A stretch of DNA of 64,000 bases from Chiua virens. Lineage: Eukaryota; Basidiomycota; Agaricomycetes; Boletales; Boletaceae. The position numbers were made by a program, and so were the translations under genes. Of this stretch, positions 55,257 to 64,000 are shown in pieces. The notes below the pieces were generated by a model, which saw only the letters and a program-made list of their open reading frames with translations, did no database searches and had not been told where the DNA came from. The DNA lies in NCBI GenBank assembly GCA_019787685.1, contig JAHNUO010000037.1, forward strand, positions 124,001 through 188,000, given 5' to 3'. The first letter of the stretch is position 1, and every line of letters begins with the position of its first letter.

Positions 55257-56732
55257 ACTAAAGGAGCTAACTCCAGGTGGTTTGGAATTGCTTCCTCCAG
55301 GTATGACTCCGAGGTCTGGGCAAGCATTTGCAAGGTGCCCAGGTTTCTTACAGTTGAAGCATAGTTTATTCTTGACTGTGTGGTCATGCTCTTCTTTGGA
55401 GAGTTTGTGTTTGCCAGTGAGTTGTTTCCCAGCTTTTGTGGTTCTGGGCTTATCTCTCTTTCCATTGTAAGGTCATTTTTTATGGTTCTGGCCACCATTC
55501 CCCCTTCCAGAGTGTTCTGTGTGGGACTGGACACTCTCGAGAGGCATGCAATTGTAATGCTCCCAGATTACCATTAGTTGGTAGCGCACCCTTTCAGTAA
55601 TGTTTCCCCTTTCCATATCGCTTCTTGCCACTGCCAGTGTGCCATCCACTGACGAAATGTGCAATTTCAAGGACCTCCACAACAGCAATTACTGCACTCA
55701 AAGAGGATTTTTCAGGATTCAATTTGTCCTTCCAAAGTTCAGATTGCAACCACGGTTGAAACCCACTCCACAGTTTGATTACCTTTTCACATTCACTAAC
55801 CTCTCCAATCAGGTTCCATAACTCATAGAGTTCAGCAACATATTTGTGTATGCTCCATCCGCACTGCAAGCAATCAACCAGGCAACAATGCTGCTGGGTC
55901 CAAAAATCAACAGGAAAACAACTATTGAATAATTCAAGGAAAAAGCCATGTAGGTTCCACCAGTATGGGTCACCTGCCACTTCTCGAATGTAAAATTCAT
56001 GTGCGGGACCTGTCAGGTAGTGTGATAGCATGAACACTTGTTTGTCTGGGTCAACTCAACCAGCCTCAATGTATGCTGTTCCCTCTGTAAGAAAGCAATG
56101 GTATGCACATGAATCTGGAGCACCGTCATATTTGGTGGGTGATATTGGTTTCAGTTTACCATATCCTGATTTTGGCTTAGTAGGCTTTGGCTTCCTTGAG
56201 TGAGATCTTGAGTGAGACTGATGACATTGATGCTTGTGACCATTCCGGCTTTGTTTGCATGGGTGTCTAGGCCTGTGATGCCTATGTCTATTCGAATGAG
56301 ATGCTGTATTGCTTGACCATGATGTCATACTGGTGTTATTTGAACCATATCTATCAGAGTAAGTTTTGCCAGTTGAATCCGAGTCTGAATCCGAATGACT
56401 CAAGCTTCCAGGGTCATCCAATCAGGTTGATTGTTTGTGATGTTGTTGTTCAACTCAACCCAAGGCCTTTCCAATATAGCTCGAGGGTGCAATCTGCTGC
56501 CATGGTTCCATTACACATGTCCCAGATTTCTGGGGTTTCCTTCCTTTCTCCCTTAGAGTTTTACTGATCACTTTTCAGATAGGATTTGGATCCTTGCCTG
56601 GGTCAGGATCACTGTTACTGGAGTGTCCATTGTATGTTGCATCTGACTCTGAGTCATCATTCTCTTCTGACATGGTCTGAGCAGATTTGGTCAGGCCATA
56701 TGGTGCCTTTATCGCAATGAGTGGAGTCCAGG
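55257..56732 (-). pseudogene. Gag of Gypsy C, main part with zinc knuckle
   Basis: The retrotransposon-gag-type region is 56037-55594: FMLSHYLTGPAHEFYIREV, WNLHGFFLELFNSCFP, VAELYELWNLIG and LWSGFQPWLQSEL. Upstream is a basic Ser/Arg/His-rich part (56421-56056). Downstream a zinc knuckle CFNCKKPGHLANAC lies near 55320-55365. Stops between the pieces. The upstream side is cut by an LTR B at 56733. Confidence 0.82.
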
Positions 56733-57486
56733 TGTTACGATAGTCCTGGGTAGGGCCTAGTGTAGATGCAAAAGCGCTAAGTACCAAGCGGCTGTGATAA
56801 CTCAAACAACCACCACTTGGTATGTGGCGTGCTAAAGAGTTTAAGGAGGGTTACTGGTCAGCGGATTGCTACCAGTGAGACAAGTTAGAACTTAGGCATT
56901 GCTGAGAGTGTCCTTTTGGGAATCTATACCCGAAGGACTGAAGACTGCCCCTTGTGATCAGGGTGGACCGAGGAACTAGATGTTGGTCACAGCAACAAAG
57001 GGTGGCTTAAGAGAAGCCCAAGGAGGAGCAGCGATACTAGCTAGATTGCATAGATCAAGACTGAGGTACAGGAGTATCACTGCATGGTATTTATACTATG
57101 AGAATCATGCATGGACCAAGTGTCCAAAAGGGTGGCCATGAAGAGCAGAACAGTCAAAGGGCCAAAAGGAGTTGTGTGGGGCAGTAGCACCATACAGAAT
57201 GAAGTGTAAGTGGTAAATGTGGAAGCTGTCAGGAATGACAGTGGAAATGAAGGAGATCCCTAATGGATCAAGGAAGCAGAAGAAAAGGAAGTGACAATGG
57301 AACGACAGGTTGGACCGGAGTTGCATAATCAGATCAGAGAAAGGAAAGGTAAACAGGGCAAAGGGTTAAGCCCTTGCTAAGTAATCCAAAGCAAGGGTAG
57401 GCCTTGTGGATTGAACGTAGGAGGTACCTGTAGTACCGAGTGTAGTGAAAGCAAAGTAAAAGAGAAGGAAAAGATGAATCGTAACA
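56733..57486 (-). repeat. LTR B in the gag of Gypsy C (754 bp)
   Basis: Plus-strand edges are TGTTACGATAGTCC and GAATCGTAACA. It aligns with other B LTRs. The flanks are CCAGG and CTGGG, so no clean duplication remains. Gag sequence of C is present on both sides, showing it is an insertion. Confidence 0.85.
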
Positions 57487-58371
57487 CTGGGGGGGCTTTC
57501 CCTTTTTATCCTTAGCAGGGTGATGCATTTTTTGAGCAGTTAAATTTTCTTTATCAGTGGCATGCTGTTCCTTCCAATCCTGCAGCGCAGCTCGTTGCAA
57601 TTCAATATTGTTCTCATTTTCACTGAGTTCAATGTTTTCCCAATTCATGGGGTCGACACCTTTACCCTTGGCCATCGAGGGACCTTCACCTTGCAAGGTT
57701 TCTGTGTCAGTGTCTGCATGCATTGTAACGTTTTTCATTCTTTTTTGGATCTGAATTCTGTCATTTACAATCAGGCTATGCTTAGCCTCTTGCACAGCAC
57801 AGGTTATGCTCACATTATCAGGTATATTCAGGTGCTTCTGGCACTGGTTATAACCTTTCCTGTGTCCATCCAACACAGATTGTCCCATTCTGTCCTGGCT
57901 ATGGTCTGCTTCCCTAGCCCAGGTCTGGGTTCTGCGGCTCTCAGCTGAGCTTCTGCAGTGCGAGGTGACCATCATTGGCCTGCACTGCTGCTGCTTGCAC
58001 AGGATGACGGTCCATCCCATCTCATCCTGTTGGCCTTCAGCCTCAGGGGTAATGGGTGTGAATTGCCCTGGTACTGATGCAGTAGATACTTGTCCACTGG
58101 CCATGTTTTGAACTTGATTACAATCCTCAGAGCCTTGGCTCGAACTGGTCTCACATGCCTGGGAAGGCATTCATGGTCTCACCATGGTGACATCATGATA
58201 AGATTGTGTTGCAGCCAAGGGCAGTACTCCTGACAGCTCGTTTGATGAGTCATGTGCAGGGGAGAGATGAGGAAGAGATGAAGACTCACTAAGTGCTCTC
58301 CTACGAGGAGTGTTAGGTATGCTTCCCGCATGAGCAGTAGCACTGCATAGAGCATAACAATGCATCATGGT
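57487..58371 (-). pseudogene. N-terminal Gag region of Gypsy C
   Basis: The minus-strand frame from 58368 (MMHCYALCS) stops at TGA before MPSQACETSS (58170). The second part runs into LTR B at 57486. It is Gln/Ser-rich with an acidic, helical end (MNWENIELSENENNIELQRAALQDW and a Lys-rich end). It was continuous with the Gag part at 56732 before LTR B entered. The leader 58372-58522 has no gene. Confidence 0.6.
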
Positions 58372-58522
58372 ATTGTTGACAAGGGTTTGATAAGGGTTAA
58401 GTTTTGTTATAGTTGGGTTCAGTTGAATTTTCAGATACCGTTGTGGTGGGCCAAACCACTAGGGCCATAGAGTTCAACGGAGGAGGCAATAAGAGAGTTT
58501 CGAATGTCAAAACTTGAAAAGA

Positions 58523-58734
58523 TGTGATATTGTCACACGAATAGAAGAATCCTCAGAGGTGACAGGATGAACTCCCGTATAATTCACAAGAACTGGGGGA
58601 ATACAACGACAGTTGCGATCCTTATATACGGCGCCGTTACCAAGTCGTCTCCTTTCATCGACTCCAAACCGTAGCGTAGCACCAGCTCCTCGCTTATGCC
58701 CTTTACCACGTGACAACACAGCCTGCCCGTTACA
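58523..58734 (-). repeat. 5' LTR of Gypsy C (212 bp)
   Basis: Plus-strand edges are TGTGATATTGTCACAC and CCCGTTACA. In LTR orientation it has GGCGCCGTATATAAGG, a TATA box, near 58640. It keeps more CpG than the copy at 39444. Confidence 0.92.
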
Positions 58735-58929
58735 GTATGGAACCGCTGAGAGTCACGTCCAAACAAACGGCGGCAAAGTTTACTGACTTTCCCACGATTC
58801 ACGATCAGTGACTGTGACTTCTGGTCACTGACCCGCAGAACACTGCCTCGGACCGACCAAAGTAGGTTGGTATCAGACACCAAGTGCATCTCGAAGAACT
58901 CATCAGCACTTCCCAAGGAATCCGAATGA

Positions 58930-60020
58930 ATGGCGCGAGGTAGTGCGTCGCACTCACGACCTTCCTTTCATCCCCCAAATGACCCAGCAACCTACCGCGA
59001 CCTCCTCTTCTTCGAGGAGCGGCTAAAGACCAATGCCACATCCCTGCAAAGAAGAAAGTCTCGGTATCAACGTGCGCACTTTTCCTTTCGCCATGTCCTT
59101 GAGTTGACCAGCAGGCAGTGTTCTTACTCCACCTCATTCTTGTCATTGCCTTCCTCTCATCCGAGGTCTTGCTACAGACCTCGTTTTTAAGCATGATCTA
59201 TACCTACCTCCTGCGGTGTACTCTCCTCCGAGTCGATGCGTATGGCACTGTGACGAACGTGAAACCTCATCCGTATTTTGCTTCTGGACTGCTGCTCGTT
59301 GCAATCACTACTTTGTTGCTCTTCTTTGCCAGTGGTATGTACTCCGAAAAGATTGCTTACGCCAATCGGTATGAAGCACTGCTTCCAATTCTATCAGAAG
59401 CGTTCTGATTACGAACGTTCTCGAAGCTACGTCCCTCACGCAAACAAAGCGTTGCGATCCTTCAACATGTACCTCAATGTTCGCAAGCCTCCTTTGCGGT
59501 CCAAGTTTTCCCTGAACCCATTCGCCCTTTTGTTTCCGCAACCAGAACCGTCCTCCGAATCGTCGAGTCGGTCCCTGACACGATCATCGCCCTCGTCACC
59601 AGCTGACCGCGGCACGTCCGTACCCATCGCCCCAATTCCTCCCGCGGCCAATCCCCGTGGTGAGCTGATTTTCTCTTCCCGCGTGGACCGATCATTTCGC
59701 GAGTCTTATGAACGCTACCGCGCGGCCTTTGAGCGGAAGCGACAAGAACGAGAACGATCGAATGCGATGCAAACTTGGTTGGGTTGGTTGCAATTTCAGA
59801 TACTATGGAATAAACAGCCTGTAGTGCATCCTTTGGCGGTTCCACAGGTTCGAACACCTTCATCCGCCAGGGGGAGGGGAGTTGGAAGTGTGTTTCCAAC
59901 GCCTTCGTCGTCTAGACGGTCTAGCCCTGTGACAAGAGCCTCACGACGAGGCACCCCTGCTGTATGTCTTTCTGATCTTATTCCCCGCAAATTAATGAAC
60001 AGGGTATCTCTGACAGTTAG
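58930..60020 (+). CDS. SPO7: Spo7 homologue, Nem1-Spo7 phosphatase regulatory subunit
   Basis: In the family, Spo7 anchors the phosphatase Nem1 in the ER/nuclear envelope membrane; together they activate the lipin Pah1. The start at 58930 gives MARGSASHSRPSFHPPNDPATYRDLLFFEERLK-type N-terminus. Two membrane segments follow: LLHLILVIAFLSSEVLLQT (~59125) and ASGLLLVAITTLLLFFASG (~59280). After intron 2 (59369-59426) come YVPHANKALRSFNMYLNVRKPP and SSRVDRSFRESYERYRAAFERKR, the Spo7 signature. Intron 1 is about 59072-59114, but no splice pair keeps frame there, so a one-base error or change is possible. The end is either spliced (59962-60002, stop 60018-60020) or reads to 60195. The hAT end lies 84 bp upstream. 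Confidence 0.85.
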
Positions 60021-60536
60021 AATGCACCAGCTGAATCGCATCATTGTCCCATTCATGCCATTGTCAACACCTCTGCCAGAGGTCATGGTATATGTATGTT
60101 TAGGAATGGAGCCCATCGGATCGACCAGTTGGAGAGCTATTAGAAAGACTTGGGCTCTTGATAGCACAAACCCATGTGGTAATTTCATCGGTTAACGGCA
60201 GGCGGGGTGTAAAATTTCAGGGCGAGAAGCAACATACTTTAGGTTTCCGATTTTCAAAAAGCCAGCCGCACCATTGTTGATGCGGCGAGGGTTCGATTGG
60301 TGTTGACGCGTGACGCATCAAGTGCGGGGGTTTACTTTATTGTTGAGAGCTGTATCGTTGTACTGCATAGATGCGGGGAGACACGCTACAAGTGCCCTCG
60401 AAGTGTAGCAGGCCGTCTGATAGCCTTTCTGACGGTGCTACAGTGGTCTTACTTACGTAATCAATGCCAGTGTCATTTTTACAGATCCCAAAGAAAACAG
60501 TGATTGCTCGTGATTGCTCTCACTCATCGTTTCTAT
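60021..60536. promoter_or_regulatory. SPO7-HIS2 intergenic region
   Basis: About 0.35-0.5 kb depending on the SPO7 end. It is CpG-containing, unlike the elements to the left. It must hold the SPO7 3' end and the HIS2 promoter. I see no clear TATA box and no Gcn4-type TGACTCA site. Confidence 0.4.
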
Positions 60537-61611
60537 ATGCCCTTCAGTCACCACTCACACTCTGGTCAGTTTTGTAGGCATGCCTCGGGAACCCTTGAAG
60601 AGGTGGTCCTGGAAGCCATCAGGCGGGGCTTCGAGGTGTATGGCCTCACCGAACATGTTCCACGGTATAGGCTGGATGACTTGTATCCAGAAGAGGTCTC
60701 TTCCTTTCCTGAAGCGTGCCTGCAATAACTCATTTTCTTCGCGTTTAGGCAGGGTTGTCCCCTGATTTCCTGATGCAGCAATTCACAGACTTCTTGAACG
60801 AGGCTCACAGGCTCAAGTCGGCTTATGCTTCACAAATCACCCTCCTGGTCGGCCTTGAAACCGAGTTTATTACGGACGACGATCTGGAAAATTTAAATGC
60901 CCTTCTCAACCAGCATTCCGGCCGCATTGAATACGTCGTTGGCTCGATTCATCATGTCAATGGCATCCCCATCGACTTGGATCACGCTTCGTTCGAAAGG
61001 GCGCTGCATAGCTTCACCATCACAGATGTGGTGGCTGAAATGAATACTACAGGAAAAGGTCGCATGGACAAATTCTTGGCTGCATACTTTGATGCGCACT
61101 ACCAGTTACTGCAACGTTTTCGCCCGGAGATTATTGCACACCTGGATCTCTGTCGTCTCTACAACCCAGCATTACGATTCTCCGAATTTCCGAACGCCTG
61201 GAACAAATTAACACGAAACGTTAAATTCGCTATAGACTATGGCGCGTTTTTTGAAGTCAACGCGGCCGCCTTGAGGAAGAGCTGGCGGACTTCTTATCCC
61301 GGAGAAGATGTCGCTGCAGTGCGTGGGCCAAGATCGCCTTCTCTTTCTGTCCTCATGGGTGTCATTAGTTGATTCTTGACCTGGGTGGCCGCTTCGCCCT
61401 CTCTGATGACAGTCACGGACCCCATCGCGTGGGAGAAAACTACCCTCAGATGCGAGACTACCTGCGTCGGTTAGGCATCCAGGAACTTTGGTATTTGACC
61501 CGCACGCCAGCGGGCACGCCTTTCGAGCGGGGTCTGTCACCGACACGCGTCCCCGGTAACTGGTGGGAGCACGAATTTTGGAAACGCTGCACGCCATCCG
61601 ACCAAGCTTGA
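60537..61611 (+). CDS. HIS2: Histidinol-phosphatase, PHP family (323 aa, three exons)
   Basis: Removes phosphate from L-histidinol phosphate, the next-to-last product step of histidine synthesis (EC 3.1.3.15). Exons are 60537-60695, 60749-61318 and 61369-61611. The introns (GTCTCT...TTTAG and GTGCGT...ATTAG) are both phase 0. Metal-site motifs of the PHP family are HSHSG (residues ~6-10), TEHVPR, GLETEF (Glu), GSIHHVNG (His), HLDLCRLY (His, Asp) and LSDDSHGPH (Asp-x-His). The length is close to yeast His2 (about 335 aa). There are no stops or frameshifts. The first donor GTCTCT is unusual. Confidence 0.92.
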
Positions 61612-64000
61612 AGGAGGAGGCAGTCCACGGAATTCTATTTGTCAAGGTTGGAACTTATTTCCCGCTTGCCCAGGTGACTGACCCTGGAGTATCTCCAGCT
61701 GTGCGTTTGGTATTTCATACGCTCAATGATAACTCCTGCGAGCCGCACAGAATGAGATCTCTATAACGGTTTTGCCCTTGGATGCTTAGTTTGAATTGTT
61801 TGCCCTACGTATGAGGGCAGTCTCTATTTTGAGTCGTCCCTTATGGGGAACTTAAGGGCGATTTCTGCCCCCTTTTACCGTTGCAGTGATGCCCCTCCGC
61901 ATCTGCTGCTTAGCAGCTGCGAGCGGTCATGAGTGTTGTACACTGCCGGATCTCACGGGTGGATGCAACCCCGCCGAGCGCGGGAGTTGTTTGAATAATT
62001 CATTAATTCCGTTTTGTGTTTCTATTTTTGCGTAGGTACTTAGAGAGCGCGAAGTGCACCTCGTTCAGAGTGCCAGTTCATTATGGAATACATCCTTGTG
62101 CCGCCCCGCGTCACTATAGACGTAAAATGACATGTCGCATCATTTTGCGATGGCGGCGGGGCACACGTCTTGTCGATGCTTCCCCCCTTCTCTCTTTCCC
62201 TCCGCCATTTTTCTGCATCTCCCCATGAACCTTGTGGAACAAGGTCAGGGTTTTCCCGCTGTGTGTGCATCGCACGAACGCTAATTGTAGGATCCGGGAA
62301 TGTGGCTTGCAGTGTGTTCAAGTTGTCGGAACTACTCAGTCCCAGCTTATTCCGAGGGGTGACTCTAGCACTCCGCGATGACATATTTGCAATCAACTGT
62401 TACGGTTTGTGACAGGGTTGAATGCTCAAGGACTTGAATCTGGCAGCTCATCTGATTATGATCGACAGCTGGGTGCAGCGCCTGCTGTCGTCAATTACTC
62501 CCACCCCGCAAAACTTGGATGAGGGCTTCCTCCGCGCTGGGGCTCTGGGGCAAAACGAGATCCATTGCCGATTCGCGGGATCCAAGGCGAGTGGAGAAGT
62601 ATAAAGCTTGGGTGGAGGACTCGCCGAGTTTTCCTCAGCGAGCACGCCAGTCGAGTTTTTCCTTCCACCCACCCACGCCTTCTTCTTCCTTTACACGTCT
62701 TTCTGCCTCTACTTTCAACTTATCCTAATCTATCCTAATCCCGTGAGCTCCTGTTCGCGTTCCTGCTGTGTCGTGCATTTCTGACTCGAGTGTATCTGCC
62801 TGTGTGGGGACAGACTAGTTGGTCCCCTTTAAATGTGCTACCGGGAGATGCAATGTATCGAATTCTCTTGTGGACACAAAGAACCTTACACCGAGAGCAA
62901 GGTGACGCTTTGCTTCTTCGGATAGCTCCAGTTTTGTTTTCTAACTGATTTCTTCTCAAGGTCGATTGCGGGTCCAATCGATGTCGGTACAGCGCTCAGC
63001 ACGTGCGGCCATGTATCGGATGCTCGACGACGTGCTCGCAAATGTCCGTTGCTCTCTGGCTATGTTAGCGCGGGGATCAATCAGGCTGACATACGCTATT
63101 ACTCCACTTTTCTAGGATGGGCAGGGCCAACCCTAAAGTAGGCCAAAGAAGGGACACGATATGCCCTCATTGTGCTAGACTAGCCCAGGCGACATGAAGG
63201 GTTGTCCGCTCGTTTCTTTTTGCCTATCCTATCTGTTTTCACCTATCCCATCCCTCGGCCTAATGGTCCATGTTTGTCCGCGTGATGTATCATATATCAA
63301 TGATGTCTATTATTCTATTTTTCCCCTGTCGCAACGTGAGCTTAGTTCTCCTTCCAGTGCGCTCCTTGTGGGTGCTTGTGGATTTTGATGTCCGATCTGC
63401 AGCTGAGTACCGAGTGACGATCATGCGTAGTAGTTCGTGCCGCGCGTCGACAATGAGGGGAGCAATGGCTGTGATTGAATCCGTCATCTTAGCGGCAACG
63501 TGCGGGCAAGGCCGAATATCCCGACGATTCGGAACACGTGGCGAGCCAACTGGACTTCTGGCCAGGGTTTTAAGTAAGACTCACGATAGGGAAGTCAGGT
63601 TGAGGGTGCGGGTGGAGTGTGCGACAGAGTTTCGTCTGATTTTGAAAATGCGTGAGTGGTAAGTGGATCAAGGATGATGCGACATGCGCAGCTGTGGGAT
63701 TTGGCTTCGTTTTGGCAGTGGCCCATCAACCATGATGCACAGAAAAGAAGGGATTCAAAGTAGGGGGAAAGACGTGGTGCAGCCCTGACTCAGCCCTAAG
63801 ACTGCCTGTTGTTTCGGCTTCTGGACTGGCCTGGTGACCCGGGAATTCCGAATTCGAAGAAGCGGAATTGTCGGGGTACCCAGGGATTTAGGAAGTGCCA
63901 TCGCTATTGCATGACGGCGGAGAGCTGCTGAGGCTGCGGTTGTGATTGCAAAGTCGGATAGAAGCAGTGGCGTGTGGGTTGGATCACCCCTCTGCTGCTG
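61612..64000. other. Host region with no gene supported; one promoter-like spot
   Basis: It has normal CpG content and no transposon ends. Open frames of up to 130 codons (for example 63270-63662) have no recognisable motif and look like chance. Around 62600 a TATAAA is followed by a long C/T-rich stretch (62640-62720), the pattern of many fungal promoters, so a gene with short exons may begin to the right, but I cannot trace exons. Confidence 0.4.
62599..62730 (+). promoter_or_regulatory. Possible promoter: TATAAA plus pyrimidine-rich tract
   Basis: AGTATAAAGC at 62599-62608, then a C/T-rich run with repeated CCTTC/TTCTT at 62640-62720. No clear ORF follows within 300 bp. Weak evidence. Confidence 0.25.

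Larger units (their letters stand above)
39444..58734 (-). mobile_element. Ty3/Gypsy retrotransposon C, complete ends, carries D and two LTR B
   Basis: The short LTRs are 39444-39654 and 58523-58734, in minus orientation. The duplication GTATG is perfect (39439-39443 and 58735-58739). Domains on the minus strand are Gag, zinc knuckle, an unfamiliar linker block, protease, RT, RNase H, integrase, chromodomain-like part and a long 3' tail ORF. Removing D, the solo LTR B (53585-54316) and the LTR B at 56733-57486 leaves about 8.6 kb. It is inserted near the right end of the hAT element. Confidence 0.93.
31208..58845 (-). mobile_element. hAT transposon, about 3.6 kb before insertions, next to SPO7
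   Basis: The ends are CAGTGTTCTGC(T/G)G(A/G)TCAGT in inverted orientation (left from 31208, right ending 58845; 17 of 19 match). The 8-bp flanks are CCTCAGAC (31200-31207) and CCTCGGAC (58846-58853), 7 of 8, differing by a CpG-type transition. Inside, on the minus strand, is a hAT transposase in correct domain order. It contains solo LTR A4, element E and Gypsy C. Removing these leaves about 3.6 kb, a normal hAT size. Confidence 0.88.

Noticed and set aside
56728..57491. Target duplication of the LTR B in Gypsy C gag
   Set aside because: The flanks CCAGG and CTGGG match at only 3 of 5, too weak to claim.
60270..60310. GGTTCGATT that resembles a tRNA B box
   Set aside because: No A box, acceptor stem or T-arm pairing around it.
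63270..63662. 130-aa open frame in the right host region
   Set aside because: No recognisable motif, no clear start context, unusual composition; treated as chance.
1..64000. CRISPR array or bacterial operon features
   Set aside because: Introns, chromodomain retroelements and gene content show a fungal nuclear genome; no regular short repeats with unique spacers were seen.

Overview
The window is fungal DNA, almost certainly from a mushroom-forming basidiomycete (Agaricomycetes). The evidence is short introns of about 40-60 bases, a Plavaka-type transposase, chromodomain Ty3/Gypsy elements, and two housekeeping genes at the right end with fungal exon structure. About 58.8 kb of the 64 kb is a nested pile of transposable elements. 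Only the last ~5 kb looks like ordinary gene-bearing DNA.

Layout, left to right. (1) 1-11193: two converging Ty3/Gypsy elements of one family ('A'). A1 (+) runs in from outside the window and ends at 4659. Its 3' LTR is inserted in the 3' LTR of A2 (-), which runs 4660-11193. (2) 11194-11685: a spacer holding a tRNA-like (SINE-type) sequence. (3) 11686-30660: a large old cut-and-paste element of Plavaka type with inverted ends, a (+) transposase and a divergent (-) companion gene. It carries LTR F0, a hAT-like MITE, solo LTR A3, and a solo LTR B. That LTR B was in turn hit by Gypsy element B1 (which carries a solo LTR E) and by a Tc1/mariner element with an open DD34E transposase. (4) 31208-58845: a hAT element (-), about 3.6 kb before insertions. 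It holds a solo LTR A4, the pol-less LTR element E, and Gypsy element C (39444-58734). C holds two LTRs of family B and the full-length Gypsy element D (43246-52421), and D holds two F-type LTRs. (5) 58846-64000: host DNA with a SPO7 homologue and HIS2 (histidinol-phosphatase), both on +, then about 2.4 kb with no gene I can support.

The nesting is read from target-site duplications: GTGGC for B1, GTGCA for the outer LTR B, TA for Tc1, GTATG for C, ATCGG for D, TCAGC for a solo LTR B, and near-perfect 8-bp repeats for the hAT element and the MITE. These repeats fix the relative order of insertion. Old layers are almost free of CpG. Younger layers keep CpG but differ at CpG sites, and many stop codons look like CGA to TGA. 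This pattern is expected from cytosine methylation plus deamination, or a RIP-like process. CpG returns abruptly just upstream of SPO7, so the SPO7 promoter appears to mark the edge of silenced chromatin.

Most interesting content: element E has gag but no pol and carries a spliced antisense gene for a coiled-coil protein with a zinc-cluster-like cysteine motif. The Plavaka element has a divergent companion gene. Elements B1 and D have a zinc-knuckle reading frame after the integrase/chromodomain. Element C has an unfamiliar conserved-looking block between its zinc knuckle and protease. The hAT terminus lies 84 bp from the SPO7 start codon.
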